From: Shewanella dokdonensis
GTDB taxonomy: Bacteria > Pseudomonadota > Gammaproteobacteria > Enterobacterales > Shewanellaceae
Assembly (NCBI RefSeq): GCF_018394335.1
Contig: NZ_CP074572.1
Coordinates: forward strand, 992,001 to 1,056,000
Direction of reading: 5' to 3'
Length of the DNA stretch: 64,000 bases
Numbering within the stretch: position 1 is the first letter of the stretch; the number at the start of each line of letters is the position of its first letter. The notes beneath the pieces were generated by a model. It saw only the letters and a list, made by a program, of their open reading frames with translations. It was not told the origin of the DNA and did not search any database. Below are positions 10,781 through 21,906 of this stretch, one piece after another. Made by a program: the position numbers and the translations under genes.

Positions 10781-11536
10781 TCAACAGCCCCCTAATTGCA
10801 TCGCAATGGTAATACCAATCACCGATGCTACCGTCATTAGCGTCGCTTGCCCCCAACGCGCAATACCAACATTCATATGGCCTTTAACCATATCGGAAAT
10901 GGCATTGATCATCGGGAAACCAGGCACAAGCATCAACACGGAGGCTGCCACAGCAAGTCTTGGCGTGGTCGTTAGTTGATATATAAAACCAATCTGCGCT
11001 AATACACTGGTAACAAAGGCGGTCACTGCGAAATTGACCAGCACATTAAAGTGTTTAGCGGCCATTGCTAAACGCACGTACATGCCAACAGCAGAAGCAA
11101 AAAAAGTGATAAAACAAGCGGCGGCATCACCACCAGAAAGATGGCAAAAACTGCCACAAGATAGCGCTACAAACGGGATTAGCACCCATTTAGGATAAGT
11201 ACGAGGATGGATATGAGCCAACCGTTTACGTACGTCGTTGGGGCCATACAACCCCTTTTCTGTCAGCAAACAGATCCGCTGTAACTCACATACCACCGCC
11301 ATATTGATGCCATGTTGTCGTATACGCCGTGTGGTGGTAACACAACGCCCATGCACCAAGCTAGTCAACACCAGAGAATTTGACGAGATAGAGAGTTCGA
11401 CACTTGCGAGGCCTAGCGCCTGCCCCAAGCGCTGACTCAACTCTTCCACTAAATCAGACTCAGCACCATAAGCTAGCAAAAGCTGAGCAGCCCGGACGAC
11501 CTGCCGGGTGATATCATTTTGGGTATCAGCGTACAC
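10781..11536 (-). CDS. yjjP: YjjP-like subunit of a ThrE-type exporter
   Basis: ThrE/DUF1212 partner of YjjB: a soluble N-terminal domain (about 1-115, including AYGAESDLVEE and the conserved HGRCVTTTRRI) followed by hydrophobic helices, with LVPGFPMINAISD in the transmembrane half. 251 residues. The start is a GTG at 11536; the ribosome site is weak (AAGAGAG about 11 bases upstream), so coupling to cgtA, which ends 27 bases upstream, is likely. Confidence 0.85.
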   Translation of the reverse strand: MYADTQNDITRQVVRAAQLLLAYGAESDLVEELSQRLGQALGLASVELSISSNSLVLTSLVHGRCVTTTRRIRQHGINMAVVCELQRICLLTEKGLYGPNDVRKRLAHIHPRTYPKWVLIPFVALSCGSFCHLSGGDAAACFITFFASAVGMYVRLAMAAKHFNVLVNFAVTAFVTSVLAQIGFIYQLTTTPRLAVAASVLMLVPGFPMINAISDMVKGHMNVGIARWGQATLMTVASVIGITIAMQLGGC

Positions 11537-11563
11537 AGGAGTTCAGGCTCTCTTTATCAGCAG

Positions 11564-12789
<1,226 letters not shown>

Positions 12790-12810
12790 AAAACAAATTA
12801 AGCCAAAACA

Positions 12811-12841
12811 AAAGCCCCACCAATGGCGGGGCTTTGCAGTA
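12811..12841 (-). terminator. Rho-independent terminator of rplU-rpmA
   Basis: AAAGCCCC (12811-12818) and GGGGCTTT (12828-12835) form a strong stem; on the minus strand the hairpin is followed by TTTTGTTTT. Confidence 0.8.
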
Positions 12842-12852
12842 AAGGTAGAAGA

Positions 12853-13110
<258 letters not shown>

Positions 13111-13122
13111 TCAGACTCCTAA

Positions 13123-13434
13123 TTAAGCATTGATTGCAGTGATTTTAACTTCAGTGAACCACTGACGGTGGCCCATTTTCTTCTCGTGGTGTTTACGACG
13201 ACGAAACTTCTGAATAGTTACTTTCTCGTCACGACCGTGGCTAACGACAGTAGCCAGGACTTTGCCACCAGCAACCAATGGAGTGCCAACTTTCACATCT
13301 TCACCATTGGCAACCAACAATACTTGGTCAAACTCAATGGTTTCACCTGTAGCAACTTCAATTTTTTCTAAGCGTACAGTGTGACCTTCAGCAACACGGT
13401 GCTGCTTACCACCACTTTGAAAAACAGCGTACAT
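13123..13434 (-). CDS. rplU: Ribosomal protein bL21
   Basis: 50S subunit protein that binds 23S rRNA. 103 residues starting [14 protein letters not shown], with the family signature [16 protein letters not shown] near the C-terminus. First gene of the operon, divergent from ispB as is usual in gammaproteobacteria. Confidence 0.97.
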   Translation of the reverse strand: MYAVFQSGGKQHRVAEGHTVRLEKIEVATGETIEFDQVLLVANGEDVKVGTPLVAGGKVLATVVSHGRDEKVTIQKFRRRKHHEKKMGHRQWFTEVKITAINA

Positions 13435-13470
13435 AGCTATTTTACTCCGAAATTCCTAACACTCCGGCTG

Positions 13471-13476
13471 ATTATA
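13471..13476 (-). promoter_or_regulatory. -10 element of the rplU promoter
   Basis: Perfect TATAAT on the minus strand about 37 bases upstream of rplU. The -35 region is poor (an AAAGTT-like hexamer at 17 bases), as often seen for growth-rate-controlled ribosomal protein promoters. Confidence 0.5.
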
Positions 13477-13693
13477 GACCCGGGTGCTACAAAAACTTTA
13501 ATGACAATGGGCGCGGATTCTACGCGAACAATCACCAACTGGCAAGCCTAAAATGGCTAAGATCAAAAAAGCCAGTGTTATCGCTCACAAACGTTGCTTA
13601 ACTACTGTCTTATACAATTATTTTAGGTAAACTTCGGTACATTATAACACTTTATCGGGGCGCTTATGCGGTCCCGCTCAATCAGAGTCTACT

Positions 13694-14665
13694 ATGGATT
13701 TAACCATTATCCGTCAGCTGGCTGATGCGGATATGCAGGCCGTCAACCAACTGATATACAAGCAGCTGGAATCCGATGTTGCACTGATCAACCAATTGGG
13801 TTTTTACATCATTAATGGTGGTGGCAAAAGAATGCGGCCACTGTTATCTGTATTGGCCGCCAGAGCGATTGGCTACGAAGGTCAAGCCCATCTCAAGCTA
13901 GCCGCAATTGTCGAATTTATCCATACGGCATCGCTGTTGCACGATGACGTTGTTGATGAATCAACATTACGTCGTGGGCGAGAAACCGCTAACTCTTTAT
14001 TTGGCAACAGCGCCAGCGTGCTGGTTGGCGACTTTCTATATACCCGCGCGTTCCAGATGATGACTGAACTGGACTCAATGGTAGTGCTTAAAGTGTTGGC
14101 TGACACCACCAACGTACTAGCAGAAGGCGAAGTACTACAGCTGATGAATTGTAACGATCCAGATACCACTGAAGCCAGTTACATGCGTGTCATCTACTGT
14201 AAAACCGCTAAGCTGTTTGAAGCGGCAACATCTTTAGCTGGTGTGTTGGCAAACTGCTCTACTGAATTGAAGCAAGCGCTGGCTGACTACGGTAAATATC
14301 TCGGTACGGCATTCCAGTTGACGGATGATCTCTTGGATTACACCGCAGAAACTGAAGAGTTAGGCAAGAATATTGGTGATGATTTAGCCGAAGGTAAGCC
14401 TACCTTGCCATTAATCTATGCCATGGCACATGGTGATGAACATGCCAAACAGGTTATCCGTAAAGCCATTGAGGAAGGTAATGGCACTGAGCATATTGAA
14501 ACAATAATTGACACCCTAAATACCTGTGGTGCACTTGATTACACCTATCAGTGCGCATTACAGGAAGCCGATAAAGCAATTAGCGCTATTAGCGTGTTAC
14601 CCGATAGTGATTTTAAGCAGGCATTGATAAGTCTTGCCAAAATAGCGGTTTCGCGCAGTCATTAA
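13694..14665 (+). CDS. ispB: IspB, all-trans-polyprenyl (octaprenyl) diphosphate synthase
   Basis: Elongates farnesyl diphosphate with isopentenyl diphosphate to make the ubiquinone/menaquinone side chain. 323 residues. The two Asp-rich motifs of trans-prenyltransferases are present: LLHDDVVDE (first) and LTDDLLDYTAE (second), together with GGGKRMRP at the N-terminus. Divergent from rplU; the 259 bases between the two starts should hold both promoters. Confidence 0.95.
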   Translation: MDLTIIRQLADADMQAVNQLIYKQLESDVALINQLGFYIINGGGKRMRPLLSVLAARAIGYEGQAHLKLAAIVEFIHTASLLHDDVVDESTLRRGRETANSLFGNSASVLVGDFLYTRAFQMMTELDSMVVLKVLADTTNVLAEGEVLQLMNCNDPDTTEASYMRVIYCKTAKLFEAATSLAGVLANCSTELKQALADYGKYLGTAFQLTDDLLDYTAETEELGKNIGDDLAEGKPTLPLIYAMAHGDEHAKQVIRKAIEEGNGTEHIETIIDTLNTCGALDYTYQCALQEADKAISAISVLPDSDFKQALISLAKIAVSRSH

Positions 14666-14700
14666 CTGATAACGGGTAAATTCAGCTATCATCTAGCAAA

Positions 14701-14726
14701 AAAGCGGCCATTTAGCCGCTTTTCTT
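14701..14726. terminator. Bidirectional terminator between ispB and mdh
   Basis: AAAGCGGC (14701-14708) pairs with GCCGCTTT (14715-14722) around a 6-base loop. There is a T-run after it on the plus strand and an A-run before it, so it can end both convergent genes. Confidence 0.8.
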
Positions 14727-14744
14727 ATACTAAGAACCCAATGC

Positions 14745-15680
14745 TTACTTTACAAAATCCACACCTAACTGGATGTCTGCTTTTAGAGTATCCAGCATGC
14801 TGTCTCGGGCCTGCACTTCAAAAGCACTCAATTCACCAACTGACAATACTTTCTCGATACCATTCTTACCCAGCAAGATTGGCTGTGCAAACAATGAGGC
14901 ATGTTCACTACCGCCATCCACATAAGCACATTCGATCACATTTGCATCGCCTTGCAGCCCTTTAATCAGGGACATACAAAAACGAAAAGCTGCCTGCCCC
15001 ATAGACAAAGTCGCACTGCCGCCACCGGCTTTAGCTTCTACCACTTCGGTGCCAGCATTCTGGATACGTTTCGTCAATGCGGCGACTTCTTCATCAGTGA
15101 AGTTGACACCTTCCACTTGCGAGAGCAATGGTAAAATAGTGACACCGCTGTGGCCACCAATCACTCTTACCTTTACATCAGCTACATCAATGCCTTTAAG
15201 TTCAGCAATAAAAGTTTCTGAACGAATAACATCTAACGTGGTAACACCAAATAGACGTTTCTTATCATAAACGCCAGCTTGTTTTAGCACCTCAGCAGCA
15301 ATGGCAACTGTGGTATTAACCGGGTTAGTGATAACGCCAATCAAGGCTGTTGGACAAACTACGGCAACTTTTTCAATCAAATTCCGCACAATACCCGCAT
15401 TAATGTTGAACAGATCTGAACGATCCATACCGGGCTTACGAGCAACACCAGCAGAAATCAGCACAACATCCGCGCCAACCAACGCTGGAGAAGGATCTTC
15501 GCCAGCAAACCCCTTCACATTAACGGCCGTTGGGATATGACTCAAATCTACGGCAACACCAGGTGTGACCGGCGCAATGTCATATAGTGATAAATCAGAA
15601 CCAGCAGGCAACTGGGTTTTTAACAGCAGGGCGAGGGCCTGACCAATACCACCGGCGGCGCCAAGTACAGCAACTTTCAT
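14745..15680 (-). CDS. mdh: Malate dehydrogenase (NAD)
   Basis: TCA-cycle oxidation of malate to oxaloacetate. 311 residues when started at ATG 15680 ([20 protein letters not shown]), with GGAGAG just upstream; an in-frame start five codons earlier is less likely. Seen: the Rossmann glycine motif, the substrate-loop [19 protein letters not shown] and the catalytic-His region VIGGHSG. Length and motifs match the E. coli-type dimeric enzyme. Confidence 0.96.
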   Translation of the reverse strand: MKVAVLGAAGGIGQALALLLKTQLPAGSDLSLYDIAPVTPGVAVDLSHIPTAVNVKGFAGEDPSPALVGADVVLISAGVARKPGMDRSDLFNINAGIVRNLIEKVAVVCPTALIGVITNPVNTTVAIAAEVLKQAGVYDKKRLFGVTTLDVIRSETFIAELKGIDVADVKVRVIGGHSGVTILPLLSQVEGVNFTDEEVAALTKRIQNAGTEVVEAKAGGGSATLSMGQAAFRFCMSLIKGLQGDANVIECAYVDGGSEHASLFAQPILLGKNGIEKVLSVGELSAFEVQARDSMLDTLKADIQLGVDFVK

Positions 15681-15704
15681 AGTACTCTCCGTCATTCTCG
15701 GGAT

Positions 15705-15726
15705 TTATGTGACATAGATCTTGTTT
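15705..15726 (-). promoter_or_regulatory. CRP-like site upstream of mdh
   Basis: A 22-base stretch containing TTATGTGA then TAGATC matches the palindromic CRP consensus at 15 of 22 positions by hand count; the left half is good and the right half weak. It lies about 25 bases upstream of the mdh start. Carbon-source control of mdh by CRP is known in E. coli; here it is inferred only. Confidence 0.35.
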
Positions 15727-15860
15727 TATGGTGGCAAAATCTAAGGCATCGACCATTAAATAGCAATTATCCATTAGTCACATAAGACTTTATAACGATT
15801 CAATTCCTTTACCGCAAACTATAGTATCGATTGGCTGATCCATCACAATTTGAACATCAT

Positions 15861-15891
15861 TGCATTTTTATTCATTAAAAATGACTATTCC
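15861..15891 (+). promoter_or_regulatory. ARG box(es) upstream of argR
   Basis: TGCATTTTTATTCA (15861-15874) matches the ARG box TGAATNNNNATTCA at all but one position. A weaker second box, AAAATGACTATTCC (15878-15891), follows after 3 bases, the spacing normal for tandem boxes. They abut a TTGACA hexamer, so bound ArgR would block the argR promoter. Confidence 0.65.
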
Positions 15892-15921
15892 TTGACAATA
15901 AAAAGTGAAATATGCAGTATA
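15892..15921 (+). promoter_or_regulatory. Probable argR promoter
   Basis: Perfect -35 TTGACA (15892-15897) with an extended -10 TGCAGTATA (15913-15921), spacer about 18 bases. It overlaps the end of the ARG boxes. Confidence 0.5.
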
Positions 15922-15955
15922 CCCCGGTGAGGGTGAATAGAGACATGGAACCAAC

Positions 15956-16426
15956 ATGAGCGTAACCAAGAACCAAGATGATCTTATCAGAACGTTCAAG
16001 GCAATCTTAAAGGAAGAGCGCTTTGGCTCTCAGAGCGAAATAGTCAGTGCCCTTCAGACTGAAGGATTCTCAAACATCAATCAGTCGAAAGTATCACGCA
16101 TGCTAAGTAAATTTGGCGCGGTGCGAACCCGCAATGCCAAACAAGAGATGGTTTACTGCCTTCCGGCTGAGCTGGGAGTCCCGACTGCGGGTAGTCCATT
16201 AAAGAATTTGGTGCTGGATGTTGATCACAATCAGGCAATGATTGTCGTCCGTACCAGCCCTGGAGCCGCTCAGCTAATAGCTCGGTTGCTGGATTCTATC
16301 GGCAAACCCGAAGGGATCTTGGGCACCATCGCGGGTGACGATACAATCTTTATTTGCCCATCCAGTATCAAAGCGATTGAAGATACGCTGGAAACAGTCA
16401 AATCTCTTTTTAATTATGCAGATTGA
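15956..16426 (+). CDS. argR: ArgR, arginine repressor
   Basis: Hexameric, arginine-dependent repressor of arginine biosynthesis. 156 residues. N-terminal winged helix with [13 protein letters not shown] and [16 protein letters not shown] (about 25-60), then the oligomerisation/arginine domain with [16 protein letters not shown] and the Asp-rich [10 protein letters not shown]. It is divergent from mdh, the usual arrangement, and carries ARG boxes in its own promoter. Confidence 0.96.
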   Translation: MSVTKNQDDLIRTFKAILKEERFGSQSEIVSALQTEGFSNINQSKVSRMLSKFGAVRTRNAKQEMVYCLPAELGVPTAGSPLKNLVLDVDHNQAMIVVRTSPGAAQLIARLLDSIGKPEGILGTIAGDDTIFICPSSIKAIEDTLETVKSLFNYAD

Positions 16427-16440
16427 ACGCATAAAAAAAT

Positions 16441-16477
16441 AAAAACGCGCCTCTCGTAAAGGTGCGTTTTTACTTTT
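16441..16477 (+). terminator. Terminator after argR
   Basis: AAAACGCGCCT pairs with AGGTGCGTTTT (one G-T wobble) around CTCGTAA, followed by T-rich sequence. The A-rich left flank could serve the convergent peroxidase gene too. Confidence 0.7.
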
Positions 16478-16486
16478 TAAAGCAAG

Positions 16487-17419
16487 TTATTCGCTGAACT
16501 GAGTAATAAAATCCAACGATGGTGCAAAAAGGAAGACCCGGTAACGGCTTGGGTGAAATGCATTAAATGGTCATGATTACCTGCTCCATCACCAAAGATC
16601 ATGCTATGCAGCATCTTCTCAAAATGTTCCGGTGTCTTACAGGTAGAGATAAACATCAATCCTTGTTGTCTAACGTTTCCGAAGGGCAAACTTTGTCTGA
16701 GGATCTCCATTGATTGACCATTTTCATCTTTAAGGTTTACCCGTTTAATATGCGCGGTTAACGGTTTATCCTCTGACTCGTATTCAACATTGTCCTGTTT
16801 GGTACGCCCAATAATGTCTTCCTGCTTTTTAGTCGGTAACCGCTGCCACTTGCGCAAGTTGTGCACATATTTCTGCACGTGGATATAGCTACCCCCTCTG
16901 AACTCAGGGTCCTGCTCATCAACTAATGCAACCTGTTGTCTATTACGGCCTTTAGGGTTTTCGGTACCATCCACAAATCCCGTTAAATCACGGGCATCCA
17001 TAAACCGAAAGCCTCTTTCTTCATCTTCCAGTTCAGCTAGCCCTTCCAGCATGCCATACACCTCATTGGCTACAAGGTGAAGGATATCCATGCGGTCGCA
17101 ACGCAGGTGGAAAAAGATCATACTCGATTGCGGGGGCGTCACGATTGCCGCTTTCCATTGCCGGGAAAGGGCGCAATTCAGCTGGACGGGCATCTGGGTA
17201 TAGGGCGTCCCAATAATTGGCACCAACCGCGACAAATCCGTTAAACGCACTATCGGCATATTGATCTGCCAATTCATATATATACTGGGCAATATTGGCC
17301 AGACATGGTCGCATCTGCGCCTCAACACCATCATTGGCATTGAACATCAAATAAACTGCATGCAAATTGCCTTCAGCACAGATACCCAATTGTTCGCGGG
17401 GCATATCCAATGTATCCAT
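16487..17419 (-). CDS. DyP-type haem peroxidase (two frameshifts)
   Basis: Dye-decolorising peroxidase of the YfeX/TyrA-like cytoplasmic class. The start segment MDTLDMPREQLGICAEGN runs to EYDLF; the next frame gives HLRCDRMDILHLVANEV, then the signature GFVDGTENPKG with the catalytic Asp, and FISTCKTPEHFE. The frame changes at the A-run 17111-17115 (net two missing or one extra base) and at the A-run 16526-16530 (one missing). Repair gives about 311 residues ending FITQFSE at 16487. A haem ligand His is expected in the C-terminal half but I cannot place it with certainty. The physiological substrate is unknown. Confidence 0.88.
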
Positions 17420-17516
17420 CTAAAGATCCCTTATCAGCTTAAACAGTATTCGGCACTATTATCTGTTACTTGAGCCAAAATTTACACTGAAACAAGGGGT
17501 TTTGAGATCCAAGGCA

Positions 17517-19252
17517 TCAATAACCTGCCACTTGCCCATCTTTACGGCTTTCAGAAGCACCACGATAGACACCCGTCAGCGGATCTCGAGCGATTGCCTG
17601 GTAACCGCCAAATGCGCCTAATGAGTCCTGTAAAATATGGCCTTTCTTACTCAGCTCTCGGCGGGTTTCCATTGGAAAACCGGATTCAAGGCTCACATAA
17701 CCCCCATCCTGCATCTGTTCGCCAGTAGGTTGTGTAGAGCCGGTGTGCAGAATTCTGGGAGCATCACCAGCCTCCTGCAAATTCATGCCAAAATCGATAA
17801 TATTGATCAGGATCTGTGCATGCATCTGTGGCTGAGTCGCTCCGCCCATCACCCCAAAACTGAGCCAAGGCTTGCCATCTTTTGTGACAAAGGCAGGAAT
17901 GATTGTGTGAAAAGGTCGTTTCCCTGGGGCATAGCTATTGTAACGGCCAGGCGTTAAATCAAACAGTTGACCGCGGTCCTGCAACACAAAGCCCAAATCG
18001 GGCGGTGTCATACCAGAGCCCATACCGCGATAATTACTCTGGATCAGTGACACCATGTTGCCATCCTGATCGGCGGTTGTCAGATAAACAGTATCCCCAT
18101 GCAGCAGATTAGGATTTCCCGGTTCAACACTTTTGGCGGCTTTATTTGGGTCGATTAACGTTGCACGTTGGTAGTTATAGTCCTGCGAGATAAGCTGTTT
18201 AACCGGAATATCATTAAACCCCAGATCGGCATAAAACTTTGCTCTGTCAGCAAAAGCCAGCTTCTTGGCTTCAACAAATAAGTGCACATATTCGGGGCTA
18301 GTCTGGCCCATCGCACGCAGATTAAAAGGCTCCATGGTCTTAAGAATTTGCAGTGCTGCAATCCCCTGCCCATTAGGCGGTAATTCCCAGACATCATAAC
18401 CACGATAATTGGCCGATACTGGCTGAACCCAATCACTATGGTGAGAAGCCAGATCCTCATAACTGAGATAACCGCCCTGAGCCTTCATATACGCGGCAAT
18501 ACTGCGCGCAATACTACCTTTATAAAATTCATCGCGACCGCCTTTGGCAATCTTTTCATAAGTATTTGCGAGTGCGGGATTTTTAAAGATTTCACCGACC
18601 TCAGGCATCTTACCATTCGGCATATATGTCGCTTTAAATCCTGGGAACTTGCCGAGTCTCTTACCACTAAGCTGCATATAAAAAGCGATCAGTTCCGAAA
18701 CTGGAAATCCCTCTCTGGCATAGCGAATAGCAGGCGCCAGATTATCTGCCATTGGCAGCTTGCCAAACTTACTGTGTAACTGATACCAACCATCCACTGC
18801 GCCTGGGACAGACACGGGTAACGGACCATATGGCGGCAGATAATCCAGCCCTTTGGCTTTCAGCATTGCCAATGTCAGCGATTTAGGGCTACGACCCGAC
18901 GCATTCAATCCGTATAACTTCTTGTCTTTGGCACTCCAGACAATGGCAAACAGATCCCCACCAACACCTGCACCAGTCGGTTCCACCAGCCCCAACATCG
19001 CATCCGCCGCAATAGCGGCATCAACGGCACTTCCCCGCGCTTCAGCACGTCCAATGCCACCTGAGTCGCCAACGGTTGGCTGGTTGCCGCCATCCCATGG
19101 GTGGCATAGACCTCAGAGCGACTAGCGAATGCCTTGCCGGTTATTCGGTCATACGCAAAAACATGAGCAGGAATGACAACCGCGGCGCTTATCGCGGTAA
19201 ACAAGACAAAAGCACGACATTGCAAAACAACAGGGAAGTTTCGGAAGTTCAT
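17517..19252 (-). CDS. ggt: Gamma-glutamyltransferase (one frameshift)
   Basis: Periplasmic Ntn-hydrolase that cleaves glutathione and other gamma-glutamyl compounds and self-processes into two subunits. The N-terminal segment is a signal peptide (cleavage near HVFA) followed by ATHGMAATSQPLATQVALDVL. The frame breaks at the C-run 19033-19036; one added base continues it as GGSAVDAAIA and MLGLVEPTGAGVGGD. The autocatalytic nucleophile Thr is in VYLTTADQDGNMVS, and GMGSGMTPPDLGFVLQDRG follows. Repaired length is about 578 residues. The C-terminus DGQVAGY is typical. Confidence 0.92.
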
Positions 19253-19437
19253 ATGGCAGTTATCAAGATAATGTTTAATGGACTAAACGTAACACAACTG
19301 TGAAAAAATATTCATAGAGAGCAATGTATTGAAACAATTATCTTATGCAAGGTTCCGCTACCAATAGCACGCCCAAACGATATTTTTAACATTTAAGCTA
19401 CACTTACTGTCATAAAGATCTGTCTAGGAAGAATGTC

Positions 19438-19874
19438 ATGTTAGAAAGTGCTTTGCTGCTAGCGGTGCTGCTCCTTGGCTACCTTTTTCGGCATCGTTGG
19501 CTTCCCAACAAACAACATAAAACTACCCGACAAAAAGTTGGTACACCGGCGGTATCACCGTTTCATGCAGTCAGTATTGAATGCTTGAAGATTCCTTGCA
19601 ACGCCGCATCAACCTTGGCAAATAAGCGTTTTCTCCCGCAAGATGCCTCGAGTCTCCCCTTGAGACATGTGATAATCCCGACTGCAAGTGTCGATATATT
19701 CACCATGAAGACCGCCGCGCCAATGACAGTGACCGTCGCGTAAAAATTGGCATAGTTACCGATCTATATGGCACGTTTGGAGAGGAAGAACGACGACACA
19801 AAACCACGGGGCGACGCAATGAAGACTTACATGGAAACGATTGGCTCAGTTTTAATGGTCAAAAACGGCAATAA
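19438..19874 (+). CDS. Conserved hypothetical protein with N-terminal anchor and CxC motif (one frameshift)
   Basis: The first frame begins MLESALLLAVLLLGYLF, a membrane anchor, then a basic stretch and SPFHAVSIEC. After the C-run 19656-19659 the frame shifts by one missing base and continues CDNPDCKCRYIHHEDRR, then VKIGIVTDLYGTFGEEERR, to TAA 19872-19874. Repaired length is about 145 residues. The Cys and His spacing suggests metal binding. AGGAAGA lies just before the start. I do not know a function. Confidence 0.7.
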
Positions 19875-20138
19875 AATCATTCGTTACCCTAGTCATGCTG
19901 ACAACACTTTCGCCATAGATGACTAGCACTGCTATAGCAATACGAGCATCATCCCATTGCGGCTGAGCATCCTGTGCAACTGGTGCGTGTTGTTAGCTAG
20001 TGCTAACTCGGCCTACAGCCTTTTGTAATGCCCTTAAACTCAACGATACCTACACAGCCGCCACTAAAATAGCGCTGGTTGCTGATGGCTTATAAGCACC
20101 AGAGGTATCGCCGAGCGCATATGTGCTGGAATACTCCC
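19875..20138. other. 264 bases with no assignable feature
   Basis: Short open pieces occur on the plus strand (for example a frame ending ATKIALVADGL) but there is no credible start and stop. It may be the remains of a gene or an untranslated region downstream of fpr. Confidence 0.3.
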
Positions 20139-20885
20139 TTACCAGTACTTTTCCGTCGTGATCTGACCTGGGGCCCGCCGTAGATTTTTACGCAAGCCCT
20201 TGTCTGTAAGCACTGTGATGCTATCGCGGATCATGCCAGGATTACCACACAGCATGACCTGAGAATCGGTAGCCGAAATGGCTATCCCCGCTTGTTGCTC
20301 AATCACGCCTGACGTTAATCCATCAGGAATACGGCAGTGTAACATTCCCGGGCGGATTTCCCGGGTAATGGCGGGTAAGAAACAGAACTGTGACCGCTCG
20401 TGCGCCATAGTTTGTAACTTGGCACAATATGCCAGTTCGTCAGCTTGTCTGGCACCGTATACCAACACAATTTTTTCAAACCTTTGCCAAGGCTCGGCGG
20501 TATCCAGTATCGCCAGAAAAGGCCCTACTGCAGTTCCTGTCGCCAGCATCCATAAATGCCTTCCCTGTAATTCTCCGCGGGGAAGTTCATTCAATGTCAG
20601 AAATCCACTAGCGGGCACACTCACATCAACAGCATCTCCAGGCTGTAGCAAATGTAATGCCGGAGATAGCTGCCCATCAGGTACTGCCACGGCTAAAACT
20701 TCAATGTAATTGCTGCCTGGAGGATTAATAATGGAATAGGCTCTGGCCACTCGCTTATCCTGCAGTTGCATTGCCAGTTTGATGAACTGGCCCGCCAGAT
20801 AAGGGCCAACGTCCACAGCAATTTTCAGGCTGAAGAGTCGTTCGCTCCAGTCAGTTCGGTCGATTACCTTGCCAACTTGCCACAT
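20139..20885 (-). CDS. fpr: Ferredoxin/flavodoxin-NADP+ reductase
   Basis: FAD enzyme that passes electrons between NADPH and ferredoxin or flavodoxin, linked to oxidative stress defence in enterics. 248 residues from ATG 20885, which has GGAGGG just upstream; the frame is open ten more codons. Motifs: FAD-binding RAYSIINPP, NADP-binding ATGTAVGPFLAIL, LVYGARQADELAY, LCGNPGMI, and a C-terminal aromatic residue in TTEKYW, as in the bacterial FPR subclass. Confidence 0.92.
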   Translation of the reverse strand: MWQVGKVIDRTDWSERLFSLKIAVDVGPYLAGQFIKLAMQLQDKRVARAYSIINPPGSNYIEVLAVAVPDGQLSPALHLLQPGDAVDVSVPASGFLTLNELPRGELQGRHLWMLATGTAVGPFLAILDTAEPWQRFEKIVLVYGARQADELAYCAKLQTMAHERSQFCFLPAITREIRPGMLHCRIPDGLTSGVIEQQAGIAISATDSQVMLCGNPGMIRDSITVLTDKGLRKNLRRAPGQITTEKYW

Positions 20886-20940
20886 ATGCCCTCCATATAA
20901 AATACATCTGACCAATTAAGCATACGCTACACCACACATA

Positions 20941-20968
20941 ACAAAAACCCCTTATGTTAAAGGGGTTT
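20941..20968 (-). terminator. Terminator of the DUF5610-like gene
   Basis: AAACCCCTT (20945-20953) pairs with AAGGGGTTT (20960-20968). Read on the minus strand it is followed by TTTTTG, so it separates the gene at 21.0-21.6 kb from fpr. Confidence 0.75.
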
Positions 20969-21007
20969 GGCAGAGTAAAAATCTTGTAATTGTCACTACA
21001 GTGACGA

Positions 21008-21583
21008 TTATTCGTCAGCCGAGAAACTGTCACGAAATGCCTGTAAACCTTGTTGCACATGGCGGTAAGTGGCATTCACACCATTGGCAATGTCGCCGTC
21101 AAGCACATGTAGCTTATCCAGAATATTCCGGGCTTCTGCGAAGCCTTTATCAATGGCGCCACCGATAATATCCATAAAGCCATTAAGCTGATCTTCTGGA
21201 CTCTGAGCGGTGTTTTGCTGCTGGTAGGTAGCAAAAAATTTGGTAGCAAAATCGACTATTCGCCCCGCAGTGGCTTCAGGAGAATAATCTACCTGATCCT
21301 GCTGTTGCAGTGGCTGAAATGCCATATCTCCGGAGGCCTGCAGTTCTTGGTTAATGGCATCAATGGCGGTCCGGTACAATAGCTGCATCGGTTTATCACC
21401 ACTACTGATAGTCACTTGTTCTTGTGCCGAAAGAATCGCTTGATTCATTAGTTGTCGGCTAACATGCTGCACACTTTTGTTACTGGCGACCTCCGACACG
21501 GCTTTGCCATGATTGCCATCAACTAGCGCATCTTTGTCTTTAGCAACTTCCGATACCAAGGAACCATGATTGCGGATCTCCAT
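21008..21583 (-). CDS. DUF5610-like protein
   Basis: 191-residue hydrophilic, helix-rich protein with no signal peptide or membrane segment. It starts at ATG 21583 (MEIRNHGSLVSEV), preceded by an AGGAAAGGA purine tract. The middle carries FATKFFATYQQQN and GFMDIIGGAIDKGFAEAR, which I associate with the DUF5610 family of gammaproteobacteria. Function is unknown to me. A terminator directly follows. Confidence 0.7.
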   Translation of the reverse strand: MEIRNHGSLVSEVAKDKDALVDGNHGKAVSEVASNKSVQHVSRQLMNQAILSAQEQVTISSGDKPMQLLYRTAIDAINQELQASGDMAFQPLQQQDQVDYSPEATAGRIVDFATKFFATYQQQNTAQSPEDQLNGFMDIIGGAIDKGFAEARNILDKLHVLDGDIANGVNATYRHVQQGLQAFRDSFSADE

Positions 21584-21791
21584 CTTCCTTTCCTCTCGCA
21601 ATATACCATCAGTTAATTATCGGCCATTTTTTGCACAACCTTAAATTTATATCGCTTTAAACTTCATTTGCTAATGTCTTAAAAACCTATGCTGCCAGCC
21701 AGGCAATAATAACGGTAAAACCGTGACTCACGAGTCATCATGTTGGCGCTAATGTTTGCCATGAGCTAGACTAAAATATGCAATCACTAAA

Positions 21792-21806
21792 TTAGGCATT
21801 GCCTAA
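21792..21806. promoter_or_regulatory. Perfect palindrome TTAGGC-ATT-GCCTAA
   Basis: Six-base inverted repeats around a 3-base centre, followed 20 bases later by CCTAAGTTAG, a partial repeat. It has the form of a dimeric repressor operator upstream of the Cys-rich gene at 21.9 kb. Confidence 0.4.
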
Positions 21807-21831
21807 ATAAAAATTATTACCTAAGTTAGAT

Positions 21832-21847
21832 TGTGCGCCAGCTCACA
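21832..21847 (+). promoter_or_regulatory. CRP-like site upstream of the Cys-rich small gene
   Basis: TGTGC-N6-TCACA matches the CRP core TGTGA-N6-TCACA with a single mismatch. It is centred about 67 bases upstream of the proposed start at 21907. Confidence 0.5.
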
Positions 21848-21906
21848 AAAAATGTTAGTATGCTGCACAACGATGTATTGACGGTTCCACAATGGGAGAG
21901 TTTAAA

